Of a stretch of DNA of 64,000 nt, positions 1-11,275 are shown piece after piece; the stretch's first letter is position 1, and the number at the start of each line of letters is the position of its first letter. The DNA is from Triticum aestivum (Eukaryota > Streptophyta > Magnoliopsida > Poales > Poaceae): contig NC_057795.1 of the NCBI RefSeq assembly GCF_018294505.1, positions 515,970,795 through 516,034,794 on the forward strand. The letters are read 5' to 3'. The notes beneath the pieces are model-generated. The model saw only the letters and a program-made list of their open reading frames with translations. It was not told the DNA's origin and did not search any database. The translations under genes and the position numbers were made by a program.

Positions 1-755
1 AAATAGTATGCTTGTTGGCAATATCAATAACACGTATGGAGCAGAGAAGCACAGTTGATTTGACAAAACATTTCTCGGGATTTTGTAAGAGTAAACTACA
101 TTCCCTTTTTTTCATTAATTTTTGTTTTTGTTCGAGAACAAAGAGAATATTCTTTTTCCTGTTAATGTTTTGAAGTGAATTTTATAGACTTAAATTTTTT
201 TGTGCTCTTTTTAAATTTGTTTGTCACTTCAAGTTCTAAAAATTCACAAATCTCCCATGTTTTTATTTTGCATGTTTAAATTATTTGAACTTGCTGAGAT
301 ACACATAGCACACTTGACCTTCTCGAACACAATATTTTGACCTTCACAAATAAAAATTTAGGAGATACACATAACACACTTGACCTTCTCGAACACAATA
401 TTTTAACCTTCACAAATAAAAATTTAGGCATAGTAGTACAAGACAAACAATGCATTCTCTATATCTAGTTTTTGAGATGGCAACATGGGTGCAGGGGCTC
501 GTCGACGCATTGTACATTTTTGCAGATGGCAACAAGAATGAAATCAGTTTAACAAAACCAAAGAAACTGATTATAGAACATGTGTAAACGAACCGAGGGT
601 ACATTTCTTTTTTCAACAAACAAAATAAGGGATACATGTAGCCAGACGTCCACCCACACAAATTTCAGTAGCAATAATAACATCTAAAAGCTATTTGCTG
701 AAGATGATCATTGCATCGTGTTGCTGCAACTTCTCTAAGCAGAGCCTCCATGTTC
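1..755. other. AT-rich intergenic sequence, no gene seen
   Basis: AT-rich sequence with no coding region I can support. It contains a 66 bp tandem duplication (listed separately). Its right edge, just left of 756, is the target-site side of the LINE A-tail; the matching duplicate at the LINE 5' end was not found. Confidence 0.6.
296..427. repeat. 66 bp tandem duplication
   Basis: Two adjacent copies, starting at 296 and 362, both beginning gagatacacata and ending at aaatttagg. They differ at only a few bases (for example gcacac/acacac and tttgacc/tttaacc). No coding content. Confidence 0.9.
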
Positions 756-804
756 TTTTTTTGAAAGTTAGCAGGAGAGCTGCTAAGATTCCATTGCAGA
801 AGAG

Positions 805-1790
805 TGTCGGTGTACTAGAGTAGGGGTACCCTAGTATCCCGAACTCGTGCACGGGCAGTTGCAGCGCCCCGCGGCAAGGCTTGCCGGGTGACCGCCAAGA
901 CCCTCCGTGGTTCCCTTGAAGACCATTCAAGAACAAAGTACTCAAACCAAGGCCCCGACAAGAGGAGCTTGCCGGGAAGGCCAACCCAGGCCCCGACAAG
1001 AGGATCTTGCCGGGAAGAGACAAGACCCCGGCAAGAGGAGCTTGCCGGGAAGGCCACTCAAGGCATACCAAGAAAGCTTGCCGCGATGCGCCCTGCGTCC
1101 TGGCAAGGCCCGGTGAGCAACAAGCTCCCAAACACGACAAGACGACGACCGCGGCAAGGAGCTTGCCGTGGGAAACCCCCACTTCGTGCCCGCGCTCCAG
1201 CACACCTGCTAAGGTGTCGCTCTAGGACTCTCCCAAGCACACGTGGCAGGAGGCCGTGCAGCTAGGGGTGCGCGGTGGCAAGCGGAGATGAAGAGAAGGC
1301 CATCGTGGCAAACGATGGCGCTCCTAACGGTCACTTTCTGCACTGTTTAGGCAACTCAGACAGGCATTCAATGACCTTGTCCCCTGCCGTCAGAGTTAGG
1401 TAGGGTGCACTGTGTCTACAGTAGCGGTAGCTGCACCTACCGCATCCTTTTCCATTTTTACCCTTCTAGTCTACGTTGCCACCTGTCGGTGACCCCTTGA
1501 AAGTATAAAAGGAGGCCCAGGCACAACGTAGAGGGAGGGTCGGCCGGTTCGGCTCATTCGAAACATCAGGAACACTCTCACGCTCAGTCTGGCAGCGTCC
1601 GTCGCTCCTGAGCAAGAATTCAATACACACAAACAAGTAGCAGTAGGGTTTTACGCATCCATGCGGCCCGAAGCTGGGTAAAAACCGCTCGCGTGTACCG
1701 CCTCGATCCGCTCTTTGTGCGACCTCCGCCCCCCTCCGAACCGAAAGGGGCCCTGTCCCCATAGGTGTTGGTGGATCAGCTTCCCCGACA
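805..1790 (+). repeat. 5' LTR of element G
   Basis: TG...CA LTR. Its first half holds a series of self-complementary CGGCAAG...CTTGCCG segments between about 870 and 1170. A TATA box lies at 1504-1510, so transcription probably starts near 1540. The overlapping open frames on both strands reflect GC bias and palindromes, not genes. Confidence 0.95.
1504..1510 (+). promoter_or_regulatory. TATA box of element G 5' LTR
   Basis: TATAAAA in the context gaaagtataaaaggaggccc, about 285 bp before the LTR end. The same box is in the 3' LTR at 5221-5227. Confidence 0.7.
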
Positions 1791-1796
1791 TCTCTA

Positions 1797-1813
1797 GCGC
1801 GCCAGGTAGGGGG
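1797..1813 (+). other. Primer-binding-site-like motif of element G
   Basis: The sequence gcgcgccaggtaggggg begins 6 bp after the 5' LTR. The same motif with a leading TGG or AGG follows the LTRs of elements A (24951) and B (minus strand near 49940), so it is likely the minus-strand primer site of this group of Gypsy-type elements. The cognate tRNA was not checked. Confidence 0.6.
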
Positions 1814-1877
1814 CGTCGAGATTGTGTGAACCTGATCCGACGTCCACACGAGCTAGATCTTCATCTTCTTCATCGAC

Positions 1878-2114
1878 ATGCCACCGAAGAAGAAGACTTC
1901 GGCGGCAGCCGTTCCATCCTCGTCAAGGCTCAGCTGTTCTTCATCGTCATGGCTCCTAAGAAGCAGGCGACCAAAAGAACGACGCCAGTGCGGCAACAGA
2001 AAAGCTAAGTCATGCGAAACTTTAGATATTTCCTTTCTATATAAGGTTATCCGCCTCGGAGATCTTGTTCTTTGTATGGAAAACTTGTGCGCGGAGGAAC
2101 CAACTCGTAGCTAG
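1878..2114 (+). pseudogene. Short gag-like start of element G (78 codons)
   Basis: ATG at 1878 opens MPPKKKTSAAA, a Lys/Ala/Ser-rich start like other Triticeae Gypsy gag leaders, but the frame closes at 2114 with no gag domain. Its position 87 bp after the LTR fits a gag remnant. I see no evidence that it is functional. Confidence 0.35.
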
Positions 2115-3750
2115 TTGCGCCCTTACTTTGTTTCGAGTCCGCTCAACAACTTAAGTGAGCTGCGACTAGTTGCGACAAGGTTGCTTGTCGGTAGCGACCC
2201 GCCAGCAGGCTGCTGAAGTTCCGCACTCGGCGCTCGCGGCAAAGGTGCCTGCGTCGACAAGTTCCCTAAAAGCGTAGGGTGGACATACAAAGAGAGGTTG
2301 AACAGGAAGATACCATGCACTATTTATTTGAGATTTCTGCATAGACCTGTATGCCAAGGAACCTTCTCGGGGTTAGTTGCGCTCCATGTTGCCTCGAGTC
2401 CGCTCGGCAACTTGTGCGGTTGCGCTAGAGCCAAGAAGGTAAACCTTTCCGGGAGGTGACGTTCCCGAATAGCCGCTAAGGGCCCGTTCCCTCAAGCGCT
2501 GCTGGCTGGATCGTACGCACCGGAAAGCATTCCAGCAGGCATAGGGAATATGTAGCAGAAGTCAAAATTTGCAAGTGAGTTGAGTGCACTTCAGATGCTA
2601 ATCACTTGTCATGTTTAAACGCAGTTATGGCCTGGGGGCTGGCAACGCCCTTAAGACCAATCTTCTTGGTGTCAAGAACGACGAAGTTCTTTGCCCTAAG
2701 CCTTCTTGGCAACAAGCTTGCCGGAAGCCGGCATCGAGAACGTCAAAGTTCTCTGCTGAAGATAAAAGCCTTCTCGGCAACAAACTTGCCGGAAGCCGGC
2801 ATCGAGAACGTCAAAGTTCTCTGCTGAAGATAAAAACCTTCTCAGCAACAAGCTTGCCGGAAGCCGGCATCGAGAACGTCAAAGTTCTCTGCTGAAGATA
2901 AAAGCCTTCTCGGCAACAAGCTTGCCGGAAGCCGGCATCGAGAACGTCAAAGTTCTCTGCTGAAGATAAAAGCCTTCTCGGCAACAAGCTTGCCGGAAGC
3001 CGGCATCGAGAACGTCAAAGTTCTCTGCTGAAGATAAAAGCCTTCTCGGCAACAAGCTTGCCGGAAGCCGGCATCGAGAACGTCAAAGTTCTCTGCTGAA
3101 GATAAAAGCCTTCTCGGCAACAAGCTTGCCGGAAGCCGGCATTGAGAACGTCAAAGTTCTCTGCTGAAGATAAAAGCCTTCTCGGCAACAAGCTTGCCTG
3201 AAGCCGGCATCAAGAACGTCAAAGTTCTCTGCTGAAGATAAAAGCCTTCTCGGCAACAAACTTGCCGGAAGCCGGTATCGAGAACGTCAAAGTTCTCTGC
3301 TGAAGATAAAAGCCTGGCAAGAAAGTTTCTCCTTGCCGGGAAGCAGACGACAGAAAAGCTAAGTTGCTAAAGCTTGAGCAATCAGTTTTTTTTAAGTTTT
3401 TGAGTTATCTTCCTTGAACGACCGTGCTTTGTATGGAAAACCTGTGCGTGGAGGAACCAACTCGTAGCTAGCTGCGCCCTTACTTTGTTTCGAGTCTGCT
3501 CAACAACTTAAGTGAGCTGCTAGCGCCCTTACTTTGCTTCGAGTCCGCTCAGCAACTTAAGTGAGCCGCTAGCGCCCTTACTTTGTTTCGAGTCCGCTCA
3601 ACAACTTAAGTGAGCCGCAACTAGTTGCGACAAGGTTGCTTGTCGGTAGCGACGCCGCCAGCAGGCTGCTGAAGTTCCGCACTCGGCGCTCGCGGCAAGG
3701 GTGCCTGCGCCGGCAAGTTTCCCTAGAAAGCGTAGGGCAGAACCATACAA
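2076..3750. repeat. Internal long direct duplication in element G
   Basis: The segment at about 2076-2292 (from gtatggaaaac to catacaaag) recurs at about 3430-3750. The second copy is longer because an inner 49 bp unit starting gcgcccttac is present three times (3474, 3523, 3572). The two copies bracket the 68 bp minisatellite. Confidence 0.8.
2692..3316. repeat. 68 bp minisatellite, about nine copies
   Basis: Head-to-tail copies with exact 68 bp spacing: the anchor gaagataaaa starts at 2758, 2826, 2894, 2962, 3030, 3098, 3166, 3234 and 3302. Each unit carries a hairpin (gccgg-aag-ccggc) inside a longer inverted repeat (ttctcg ... cgagaa). Since 68 is not a multiple of three, the frame changes with every copy, so the array is not a coding repeat. 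Copies are almost identical. Confidence 0.95.
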
Positions 3751-4522
3751 AGCCAAGAGTCGAGTAAAGGAAGTAACACAGCAATTTTTTGCCTAAAATA
3801 GAGTTATATTACAGAAATAACTTGTCGCGCCTCTAATAAAGTGTTCCCATGACATGACTGCGCTGTCTGGCGGCGACCCTCGCTGCCACCGATGAAGGGC
3901 CTGGGATCCCTTTCTCCATGGCGAATGAGAGAAAGGGGAGCAGAAGCTGAAGAAAGGAGGAGATGAGAGAGTGCGGGTTTCTGTGCTCCCCTCCCGCTCT
4001 TTATAAAGGAGCGAGGTGGGGGCTCGGCCGCCCCGCTCAGCGAATCAAGGCACGGGAAGAGCAGGGAGTCGGGGCCAACCCGCTGCCTCTGCTCGCGACG
4101 GACCAGTTTCCCACTTCCACCGTCCGCGACCCCAAGCGCATGGGAGCTGCGTGGCGGGGATACAGAACCAAGGCGACAGATGAGGCGGCCTCGCTCCGCC
4201 TCGTGATCGCGGGGAGTGGACGTCCCGACAACCGCACACCGGCCCCGTCCAGTAAATGCACCACGCCCCCACGCCTACCTCCGTGTAGGGAGGAGGGCGT
4301 GAACTGTCCCCATCATCGTGGCTTGATGCATGCTCGAGGGGCTTAGCCCCGCGCACGCCGCCCGCGTCACCCACGACGCCGCGTTTGACGCGTACCGTTC
4401 TGGGCGTGCGCGGTGGGAGCGGAGAGATATGCGGCGTGACCTAGGCCGCGCGTGCCCGTGCACTGTTTTGGGCCTGGCCCAACAGCGCTCGGCACCGTGT
4501 ATGGCCCAGGCCCGGGGGCTCC

Positions 4523-5507
4523 TGTCGGTGTACTAGAGTAGGGGTACCTAGTATCCCGAACTCGTGCACGGGCAGTTGCAGCGCCCCGCGGCAAGGCTTG
4601 CCGGGTGACCGCCAAGACCCTCCGTGGTTCCCTTGAAGACCATTCAAGAACAAAGTACTCAAACCAAGGGCCCGGCAAGAGGAGCTTGCCGGGAAGGCCA
4701 ACCCAGGCCCCGGCAAGAGGATCTTGCCAGGAAGAGACAAGACCCCGGCAAGAGGAGCTTGCCGGGAAGGCCACTCAAGGCATACCAAGAAAGCTTGCCG
4801 CGACGCGCCCTACGTCCTGGCAAGGCCCGGTGAGCAACAAGCTCCCAAACACGACAAGACGACGACCGCGGCAAGGAGCTTGCCGCGGGAAACCCCCACT
4901 TCATGCCTGCGCTCCAGCACACCTGCTAACGTGTCGCTCTAGGACTCTCCCAAGCACACGTGGCAGGAGGCCGTGCAGCTAGGGGTGCGCGGTGGCAAGC
5001 GGAGATGAAGAGAAGGCCATCGTGGCAAACGATGGCGCTCCTAACGGTCACTTTTTGCACTGTTTAGGCAACTCAGACAGGCATTCAATGACCTTGTCCC
5101 CTGCCGTCAGAGTTAGGTAGGGTGCACTGTGTCTACAGTAGCGGTAGCTGCACCTACCGCATCCTTTTCCATTTTTACCCTTCTAGTCTACGTTGCCACC
5201 TGTCGGTGACCCCTTGAAAGTATAAAAGGAGGCCCAGGCACAACGTAGAGGGAGGGTCGGCCGGTTCGGCTCATTCGAAACATCAGGAACACTCTCACGC
5301 TCAGTCTGGCAGCGTCCGTCGCTCCTGAGCAAGAATTCAATACACACAAACAAGCAGCAGTAGGGTTTTACGCATCCGTGCGGCCCGAAGCTGGGTAAAA
5401 ACCGCTCGCGTGTACCGCCTCGATCCGCTCTTTGTGCGACCTCCGCCCCCCTCCGAACTGAAAGGGGCCCTGTCCCCATAGGTGTTGGTGGATCAGCTTC
5501 CCCGACA
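4523..5507 (+). repeat. 3' LTR of element G
   Basis: Matches the 5' LTR end to end. Differences I can see include one missing C near the start, several transitions in the CGGCAAG/CTTGCCG region, and scattered changes further on. Followed directly by the aagag duplication. Confidence 0.95.
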
Positions 5508-5669
5508 AAGAGTTAGCGGGAGGCTAAGTACAAGGGTGGCACAAGGTACCAAGAGAACAAACCAGGGCAAGAAAACAAAGAGAAACAGAAGAAAAGGGCA
5601 GAAAAACGCCCGCCCGACACCCTCCAGGGTAGGACTTTGCCTACACCTAAGTAAGTTAGCAAGCAACGT

Positions 5670-6377
5670 TTAGCCCGGGTCAAAGGGAATAGGGCATCCA
5701 GCCAATTTCCAAATGGATGCCTCATCTCTAAGCCGGACCATCACCGATGGGACGAGCAGCTCCTTCTTCTCAAAGATTCTACGGTTACGCTCACACCAGA
5801 TTACCCAAGAGACAAGCATGGCCAAGGACCTAGTGGCTGCACAATCAGACTTGGGAAGGATCGATGATAGTGAAGAAAACCAGTTAGTAGTGCCAGTTGA
5901 GGCTTGCCAAGCTGCTGGTGAGAGTGTCGCAATACGTGCCAGCAAAGCGACATCGCTCCATAGCTCCTGTGACCAAGGGCATTCTCTGAGAATATGGTCA
6001 ACCATCTCCAGGTTACGCAGACACATGGGGCAAAAATAATTGTTCTCGTAGCCTCTTCTTAGTAGGATATCTGCCGTAGGAATTTTGTGCTGCACCGCCG
6101 TCCATAAGAGCTAAACAAATGGCGTGTCCACTTGCCCAGCAAACAACACACGATATGCTAATTTAGCTGAGTACACACCTACTGTTGTGAGCTTCCAAAC
6201 AATTGAGTCCGGCGTCCCAGGCTGTAGCAGCAAGGTCTCGATCCTAGAGGATAGTTCAATCAGCTCGTGAAGCATGTGATCCTCAAAACCACGAGAGAGA
6301 TCCAGCAACCAAGCAGAGTTTCTCATATGAGTGTATAGGGGAAGTTGGACTGCACACATGCACTTTTTTGAAGACAA
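5670..6377 (-). pseudogene. LINE reverse transcriptase C-terminus with zinc-binding domain
   Basis: One minus-strand frame of about 236 codons ends in TAA at 5670-5672. It matches the plant zf-RVT domain that follows the LINE reverse transcriptase: a VWKLTTVGVYSAKLAY stretch, LLWTAVQHKIPTADILL, then CPMC ... HILREC (C-x2-C ... H-x3-C) and the conserved VSWVIWCERNRRIF. A single in-frame TAG at 6111-6113 splits the frame just before LLWTAV. Catalytic reverse transcriptase motifs lie upstream and are absent, so the fragment is inactive. Confidence 0.85.
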
Positions 6378-7218
6378 CGGTCGCTGCAGTCAAACAACAG
6401 GATGGTCGTGTGATCCGGGCACTGCGGTGGCGAGCGTCCTGGGGCCGCGTCGTTGGACGGCCCAAGGCGATGGAGTTTAATGGCCTTTGTGCTGCAGCAA
6501 CCATTGGAAGGAGACTGCATGGTGGCGGGGGAGCCTCGCTGGGGGCCGAGAGTAGTTGCATGGTCCCGTCCGAACTTTGCCGTGGCATCAGCTAGGAGGT
6601 CGAGGAGCGGCATGGATCTGCTGGGGAGGCGACACATCTGGCGATGGGTGGCGACGGTTGGCGGAGCTGGGGGCAAGGGGTAGCGGTAGGATCTAGGGAG
6701 ACCTCCCTGGAGGTAGACAAGAAGAAGGGGAAGGCAGAAGGAGGGAGAAGGCCCACCGGAGGGGAGGTTTGTGGGGTTAACCAGAGGGGAGTCATGCGGG
6801 GTTGACATGATCCACGTCGAGGCAAGCCGGGGCGCGCGCGAGGTTGATGGCGTTCGGGGTTCTCTAGCGGCGGCGGTTGGGGCGCAGAATCCGCGCGCGG
6901 GCATGGCGTGCAGCGGCTGGATCCAGGCGGCGCACGGCCATGGCGGATGTGAGGCGATGGCAGGGTGGTACAAGGTAGGGGGAAGCGAGGAGTGGGCCGG
7001 CGGCGGCGCATGGGGTTGGGCGAGGATGGTGGCAGCGAGGAGTGGGCCGGCGGCGGCGCGTGGATTTGGGAGAAGTTGGTGGCGGCACGGGATAGGCCGT
7101 CGGCGGCGGTACCCTGGTGGAAAAGGTAGGGGATCGTGGGTTGACGACGTGGGGGCGTTTTTTATTTTGCTATATCGGTTTGGCTCAGTGACGACGCTTA
7201 TATTTTGCTATATATAAA
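6378..7218. other. GC-rich unassigned sequence with a 50 bp repeat
   Basis: Very GC-rich, with open frames on both strands that are low-complexity and resemble no family I know. A 50 bp unit containing gcgaggagtgggccggcggc is repeated at 6985 and 7035. It could be LINE 5' sequence, a captured gene promoter, or part of another element. Confidence 0.4.
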
Positions 7219-7344
7219 CACTATTCTGATCACGGGATCAGAATATTATTCTAATCACAATCTGACCTGCCCCGCTAGTAGTACGTTGAACTTCCCCGTG
7301 AACTTGGTTGAACTTCCACCAACATTTCCCAAACGGGGCTTGCG

Positions 7345-8265
7345 ATATACCGTTGGAAAGCTATGGACACCAATATCATGACCCAACTTCAATTTTTGGC
7401 AAAATATAAGCGGTTAAGAGCAGTTTTGAAAACCGTTTTTTCTTCGCACAAAAAACGTGAATCATATTTTCGATTGCATTTCTAAACCGTTTATCGGAAT
7501 GAGGCATATAATATGGCGTTGGAAAGCTTCTGCAAAACCGCTCCTTCCACATGTTAAAAGTTTTTTCTAACTCCCTATGGTTAAAGAGTAATTTGAAAAA
7601 ACATAAAATTTCGTAAACCGAACAGCTGAGTTCGTTTTTTCGATGTCATTTCTAAACGGCTAATCCAATGGAGGCATATGATATGGCATTGGAAATCTTA
7701 TGAAAATGCGCTACTTTTTCATCGTGAAAGTTTTTTTCTAATTTTGAATGGTTTAAGAGTAATTTAGAAAATGGTCCAAGTCCTACCAAGTTCGTATTTT
7801 CGAGCTAATTTTTTAACCGTGCGTCCGAATGCAGCAAATTATATGGCGTTGGAAAGCTTGAACAAATGCGAAACTTTTTGGTATGTATTGTTTCTCCCAA
7901 TTCTTTACGGTTTTAAGTCAATTTTGAAAATGGCGAAAAACGTATTTTCACCTTAATTTCTACGAACTTTTTTCAGAATTGGGCAAGTAATATACCGTTG
8001 AAAAGCTACGGAAAATGCGAAACTTTTTCATGCTGATGGTTTTCTCTGATTCCTAGCCGTTTTCAAGTAATTCCGAAAACGGCGGGATCATTCGTTCTGC
8101 CTCTATCGCGAAACAGATTCTTCGAAAATGCACCGCGTGAAGAACCTGAACTTCACTCTGTTTTTCACGTGATTTTTTTGCTCGTAGCTCTCCATCCACT
8201 GCTCGTAGTTCTCCATCCACTCACCGGAATTGAGCAAATGACATACCGTTCGAAAGCTGCTATAA
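7345..8265. repeat. Degenerate tandem repeat, about 150-170 bp period
   Basis: The anchor cgttggaaagct (with variants) recurs at about 7351, 7517, 7687, 7847 and 7996, with a last diverged copy near 8247. Each copy follows aattatatggcg-like sequence and precedes a T-rich segment. Copies are too diverged to share a reading frame. Confidence 0.65.
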
Positions 8266-8659
8266 AGATGCAACTTTCCCGTGTTGATCTTTTTTCATAC
8301 TCGCGATGACTTTAAAAGTTTTTCATCTAAAATTCATGCACTCTAGTAGTTGAACTTCCTGCTATTTTCAGTTGAACTTCTGTGACGTATTTTTGTTTGT
8401 CATTATCTCATCCATCGTGAGTGTTACACAAATGATATTTCTTTTGTACAAATCTCTCTCACATTATTTTTTTTAACTTTCTCCGACGAAGTACTTGAAC
8501 TTGTAACAACAAAACTTTTAGTCCTTGCTTTTTTATTCTTTTTAAATACAAAATGCACACCGTGTAGTACATGAACTTCTGGCGGTTATCAACTTGAACC
8601 TCTCTCGGTTACGTGAAAATATTTGAGTTTTTTAATGAATTTTTCATCTGATTTTTCTT

Positions 8660-8998
8660 AATCTTTTTTATGAATTTTGAAGCGCTCTATTTTTAATATT
8701 TGAATTTCTTGTTATTTTATTTCTGAACTTCTTGTTTCCATTCTTTAATAACGAGGAAAATCCGAGTTTTCTACAATCATCGAACTTCTCCATCTTTTTA
8801 ATATGGCCTTCCTGGTTTTATTTCTTAATTCTTTTTTATGAAATTTTGAAGCGTTATATTTTTTAAAAGTTGAACTTCTTGTTTTTTATTTTTGAACTTC
8901 TTGTTTTCATTCTTTAATAACGAGGAAAATCTGAGTTTTCTATAATCATCGAACTTCTCCATCTTTTTAATATGGACTTCCTGATTTTATTTTATTTT
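8660..8998. repeat. 169 bp direct duplication in AT-rich sequence
   Basis: Two adjacent copies with anchors gaagcg at 8679 and 8848 share ttctttaataacgaggaaaa and catcgaacttctccatcttt. More diverged relatives, all built on TTGAACTTCTT, extend from about 8330 to 9610. No coding content. Confidence 0.75.
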
Positions 8999-11113
8999 AT
9001 TTTAATTGAACTTCCTAATTTTTTTAAAAATGGGGAAAATCATTTTTATAACTTTTTTGTTGTTCCCTTATTTTAATTTGAACTTATTAGTCATTCTTTA
9101 GAACGAGAATATGAGGTTTTATAACCTTTGAACTTCTTTGTTATTGTAATTTGAACTTCTTAGTTTTATTCTTTAGTAACGAGAAAAATCGAGTTTTCTG
9201 AACTTCTTTGTTATTAAATTTTGAACTTCTTGGTTTTATTTTTTAACAATATGAAAAATCTGATTTTTTATAGACATCGAACTTCACCATTTTTAAATTT
9301 TAACTTCTTAGTTTTATTGGTTAGTAACGGGGAAAATGCTTTTTTTACATAAACAATGATACCGCGTCGTTATTTTAATTGGAACTTCTAGTTTTTATAG
9401 AATGGGAAAAATCAGTTTTTATACAATCTTTTGAAATGCTCCTCTTTTTAATTTGACTTTCTCCAATTTTTTACAAATGGGGAAAATGCGTTATAAATAT
9501 TTTTTTAGCTTGTTGCTCAAATTTTTTGAACTTCCAAATTTGTCTTTTAGATATTAAAAAATTATTTTTTGAATGTTGACCTGCTTCGGTTTTTAAATTT
9601 GAACTTCTTACAGAATTTTGTCGCGACATTTTATGCATTTTTTACTTTTCGGTGAAATGGCCTAGGAATATATATATATAATTGTGCATGGATGTACTAG
9701 AGCTTCGATACACTCTTTTGTGCATTTGGGGAGCATTTGCACCCAATACACGCGCCCGCACACACACACACATATCCCGTTTGCATCACATCTTTTTTTA
9801 CAACAAGGCATAATTTGCTTACGGTATCTTTTTCAAAATGAATATTTCTAGTTTTTGTGAGTGGTTTTGTTATAACCGTGTGATCAAGAAACTCACACAT
9901 AGTAACTTCAAAACCATCACTCTTTTTAGTCATAAATACAAACACATTTTTGATGAACAATAGTTTGCCTACAAGTATCATACTTCTTTTATCGGACTCG
10001 AGTTCTCTACAATATTGAAGCTCCATTGGGAAGCTAGCTAGCAAGCAACACTAGTGCTCTCAGATGAAAATCAATCGACCAAAAAACAACCTCTCCACCT
10101 CCACGGGTTCGTTCACGATCTACTGTTGCTTTGTTCGACTCCACCGTTGGGTGGTGCAGCCTGCTGCTGCATTCAGAGAAAATGCTTTTCCTGGGTAGCA
10201 ATACAAAATAACAACTTCTTGCAACAATTTGGAAGAAGCAAGAAATGTGTTTTTGCGAACCGACAGAAGGAGCTGAGCAATCCCAAGGTAACTGTGGTAA
10301 ACACATGTGACAGAAGATTCATGTTAATGAAACCTGACAACCTCCCAAGAAAAAAATGCTACATGTTCAAAAAAATGGGATCTTCTGTCAAATGTGGCAA
10401 GAAGGCATCTGGGTTGAAGATGAATAGAAAGCTCACACAAATTTCAAACTTCACCACGGTCCTTGAACTTGTATCCTTATTTCTTTTGAACTCCAACAGC
10501 TTTGTGCAAGGATCCGGTTAGCTCGCCATGGTGTCCACCACATGCAGTGGAAGATGAGGGGGCGGCGGAGAAGACACGGGCATGAAGGTCACATTGTAGG
10601 ACTCAGGCAGGTCACCGCTTCGGCCTTGGGCAGGTCGTCGAGGGTGCTGTGGGAGACCCACAACGAACACCTGGATGGACTGCTCGCACGCGAGTCTTGA
10701 ACTTCTTTTGCTCAAGATGGATGGTTGGGCTGCCGGCGCGGGCATGGCCAGGGGCAGAAGAGGGAGGTGGAACGGGTGGGGCGGAGCGAGAAGGCCGCGT
10801 CAATGGCGAGCATCTGGATGACCCCGATCCAGATCCTCGTTGGGGAAGCGCCAGAGGAGAAGGATGCGCGATGCAGGGAGGGAGGCGGCGGCGGAGGCAC
10901 GATGCAGGGAGGGTGGCGGCAGCGGCAGAGGTGACCGGGGCGTGAACGGGGCTGGGGCGGGGGCGTCAGCTAGCTCCGGTGGTCGGTGGCGTCACCGAAT
11001 CTGAGCGCGCTGGCGATGGAGGAGTATCACCGGGAGGAGGATGAGGTAGTGGCAGGGCCGACGGAGGCGCGTGGTGTCCTCCAGCGTTGGGGGTGCGAGG
11101 CAGCCGTCGGTGA

Positions 11114-11275
11114 TAGGCTCGGTTGGGGGAGGTGCGGGCGGCGCGAGGCCGGCGGCGCCGGTTGGGGCGGGGCGCGGGTGGTGCGGGGCCGTTGGCGCCT
11201 GTTGGGACGGGGTGCGGGTGGCGCGGGGCCGTCGGCGCCGGTTGGGGCGGGGTGCTGGCGGCGTGGGGGTGGCGG
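11114..11275. repeat. 40 bp GC-rich tandem repeat
   Basis: Units built on ggcgccggttggggcggg recur with 40 bp spacing (anchors at 11154, 11194 and 11234). Open frames across this segment are a by-product of base composition. Confidence 0.75.

Larger units (their letters stand above)
805..5507 (+). mobile_element. Complete non-autonomous LTR retrotransposon (element G)
   Basis: Two LTRs of 986 and 985 bp (805-1790, 4523-5507) start tgtcggtg and end ccccgaca. The flanking 5 bp duplication is aagag (800-804 and 5508-5512). The 2.7 kb interior has a primer-binding-like motif after the left LTR and a G-rich cccgggggctcc stretch before the right LTR, giving plus orientation. It has no reverse transcriptase, protease or integrase, only a short gag-like start, so it must rely on enzymes in trans. 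By eye the LTRs differ by about 14 substitutions and one indel, roughly 1.4 percent, which suggests insertion within about the last million years. I do not recognise the family name. Confidence 0.95.
756..6377 (-). mobile_element. 5'-truncated LINE (non-LTR retrotransposon), split by an LTR element
   Basis: The LINE runs on the minus strand. Its coding end is at 6377-5670, its 3' UTR continues from 5669 to 5508, is interrupted by the LTR element 805-5507, and resumes at 804-763. It ends in a seven-A tail, seen as seven T at 756-762 on the plus strand. Removing the LTR element and one copy of its 5 bp duplication rejoins a 3' UTR of about 200 bp. Endonuclease and most of the reverse transcriptase are missing; homology fades near 6377. 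I could not find a target duplication at the 5' side, so the 5' end may be a truncation or a later deletion. Confidence 0.75.

Noticed and set aside
691..1265. Overlapping open frames on both strands in the LTR of G (also 4367-4982)
   Set aside because: They follow GC-rich palindromic LTR sequence, recur in both LTRs, and have no family match.
2692..3316. Regular 68 bp repeats resembling a CRISPR array
   Set aside because: Copies are contiguous with no unique spacers, in a plant retroelement; this is a minisatellite.
6323..7217. Open frames of up to 216 codons in GC-rich sequence
   Set aside because: Low-complexity Pro/Ser/Arg or Gly/Ala composition on both strands; no domain recognised.
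9697..10521. Two opposing ORFs (115 and 155 codons) in the palindromic-TIR element
   Set aside because: No recognised domain, atypical composition, no splice or promoter evidence; kept only as a remark in the element entry.
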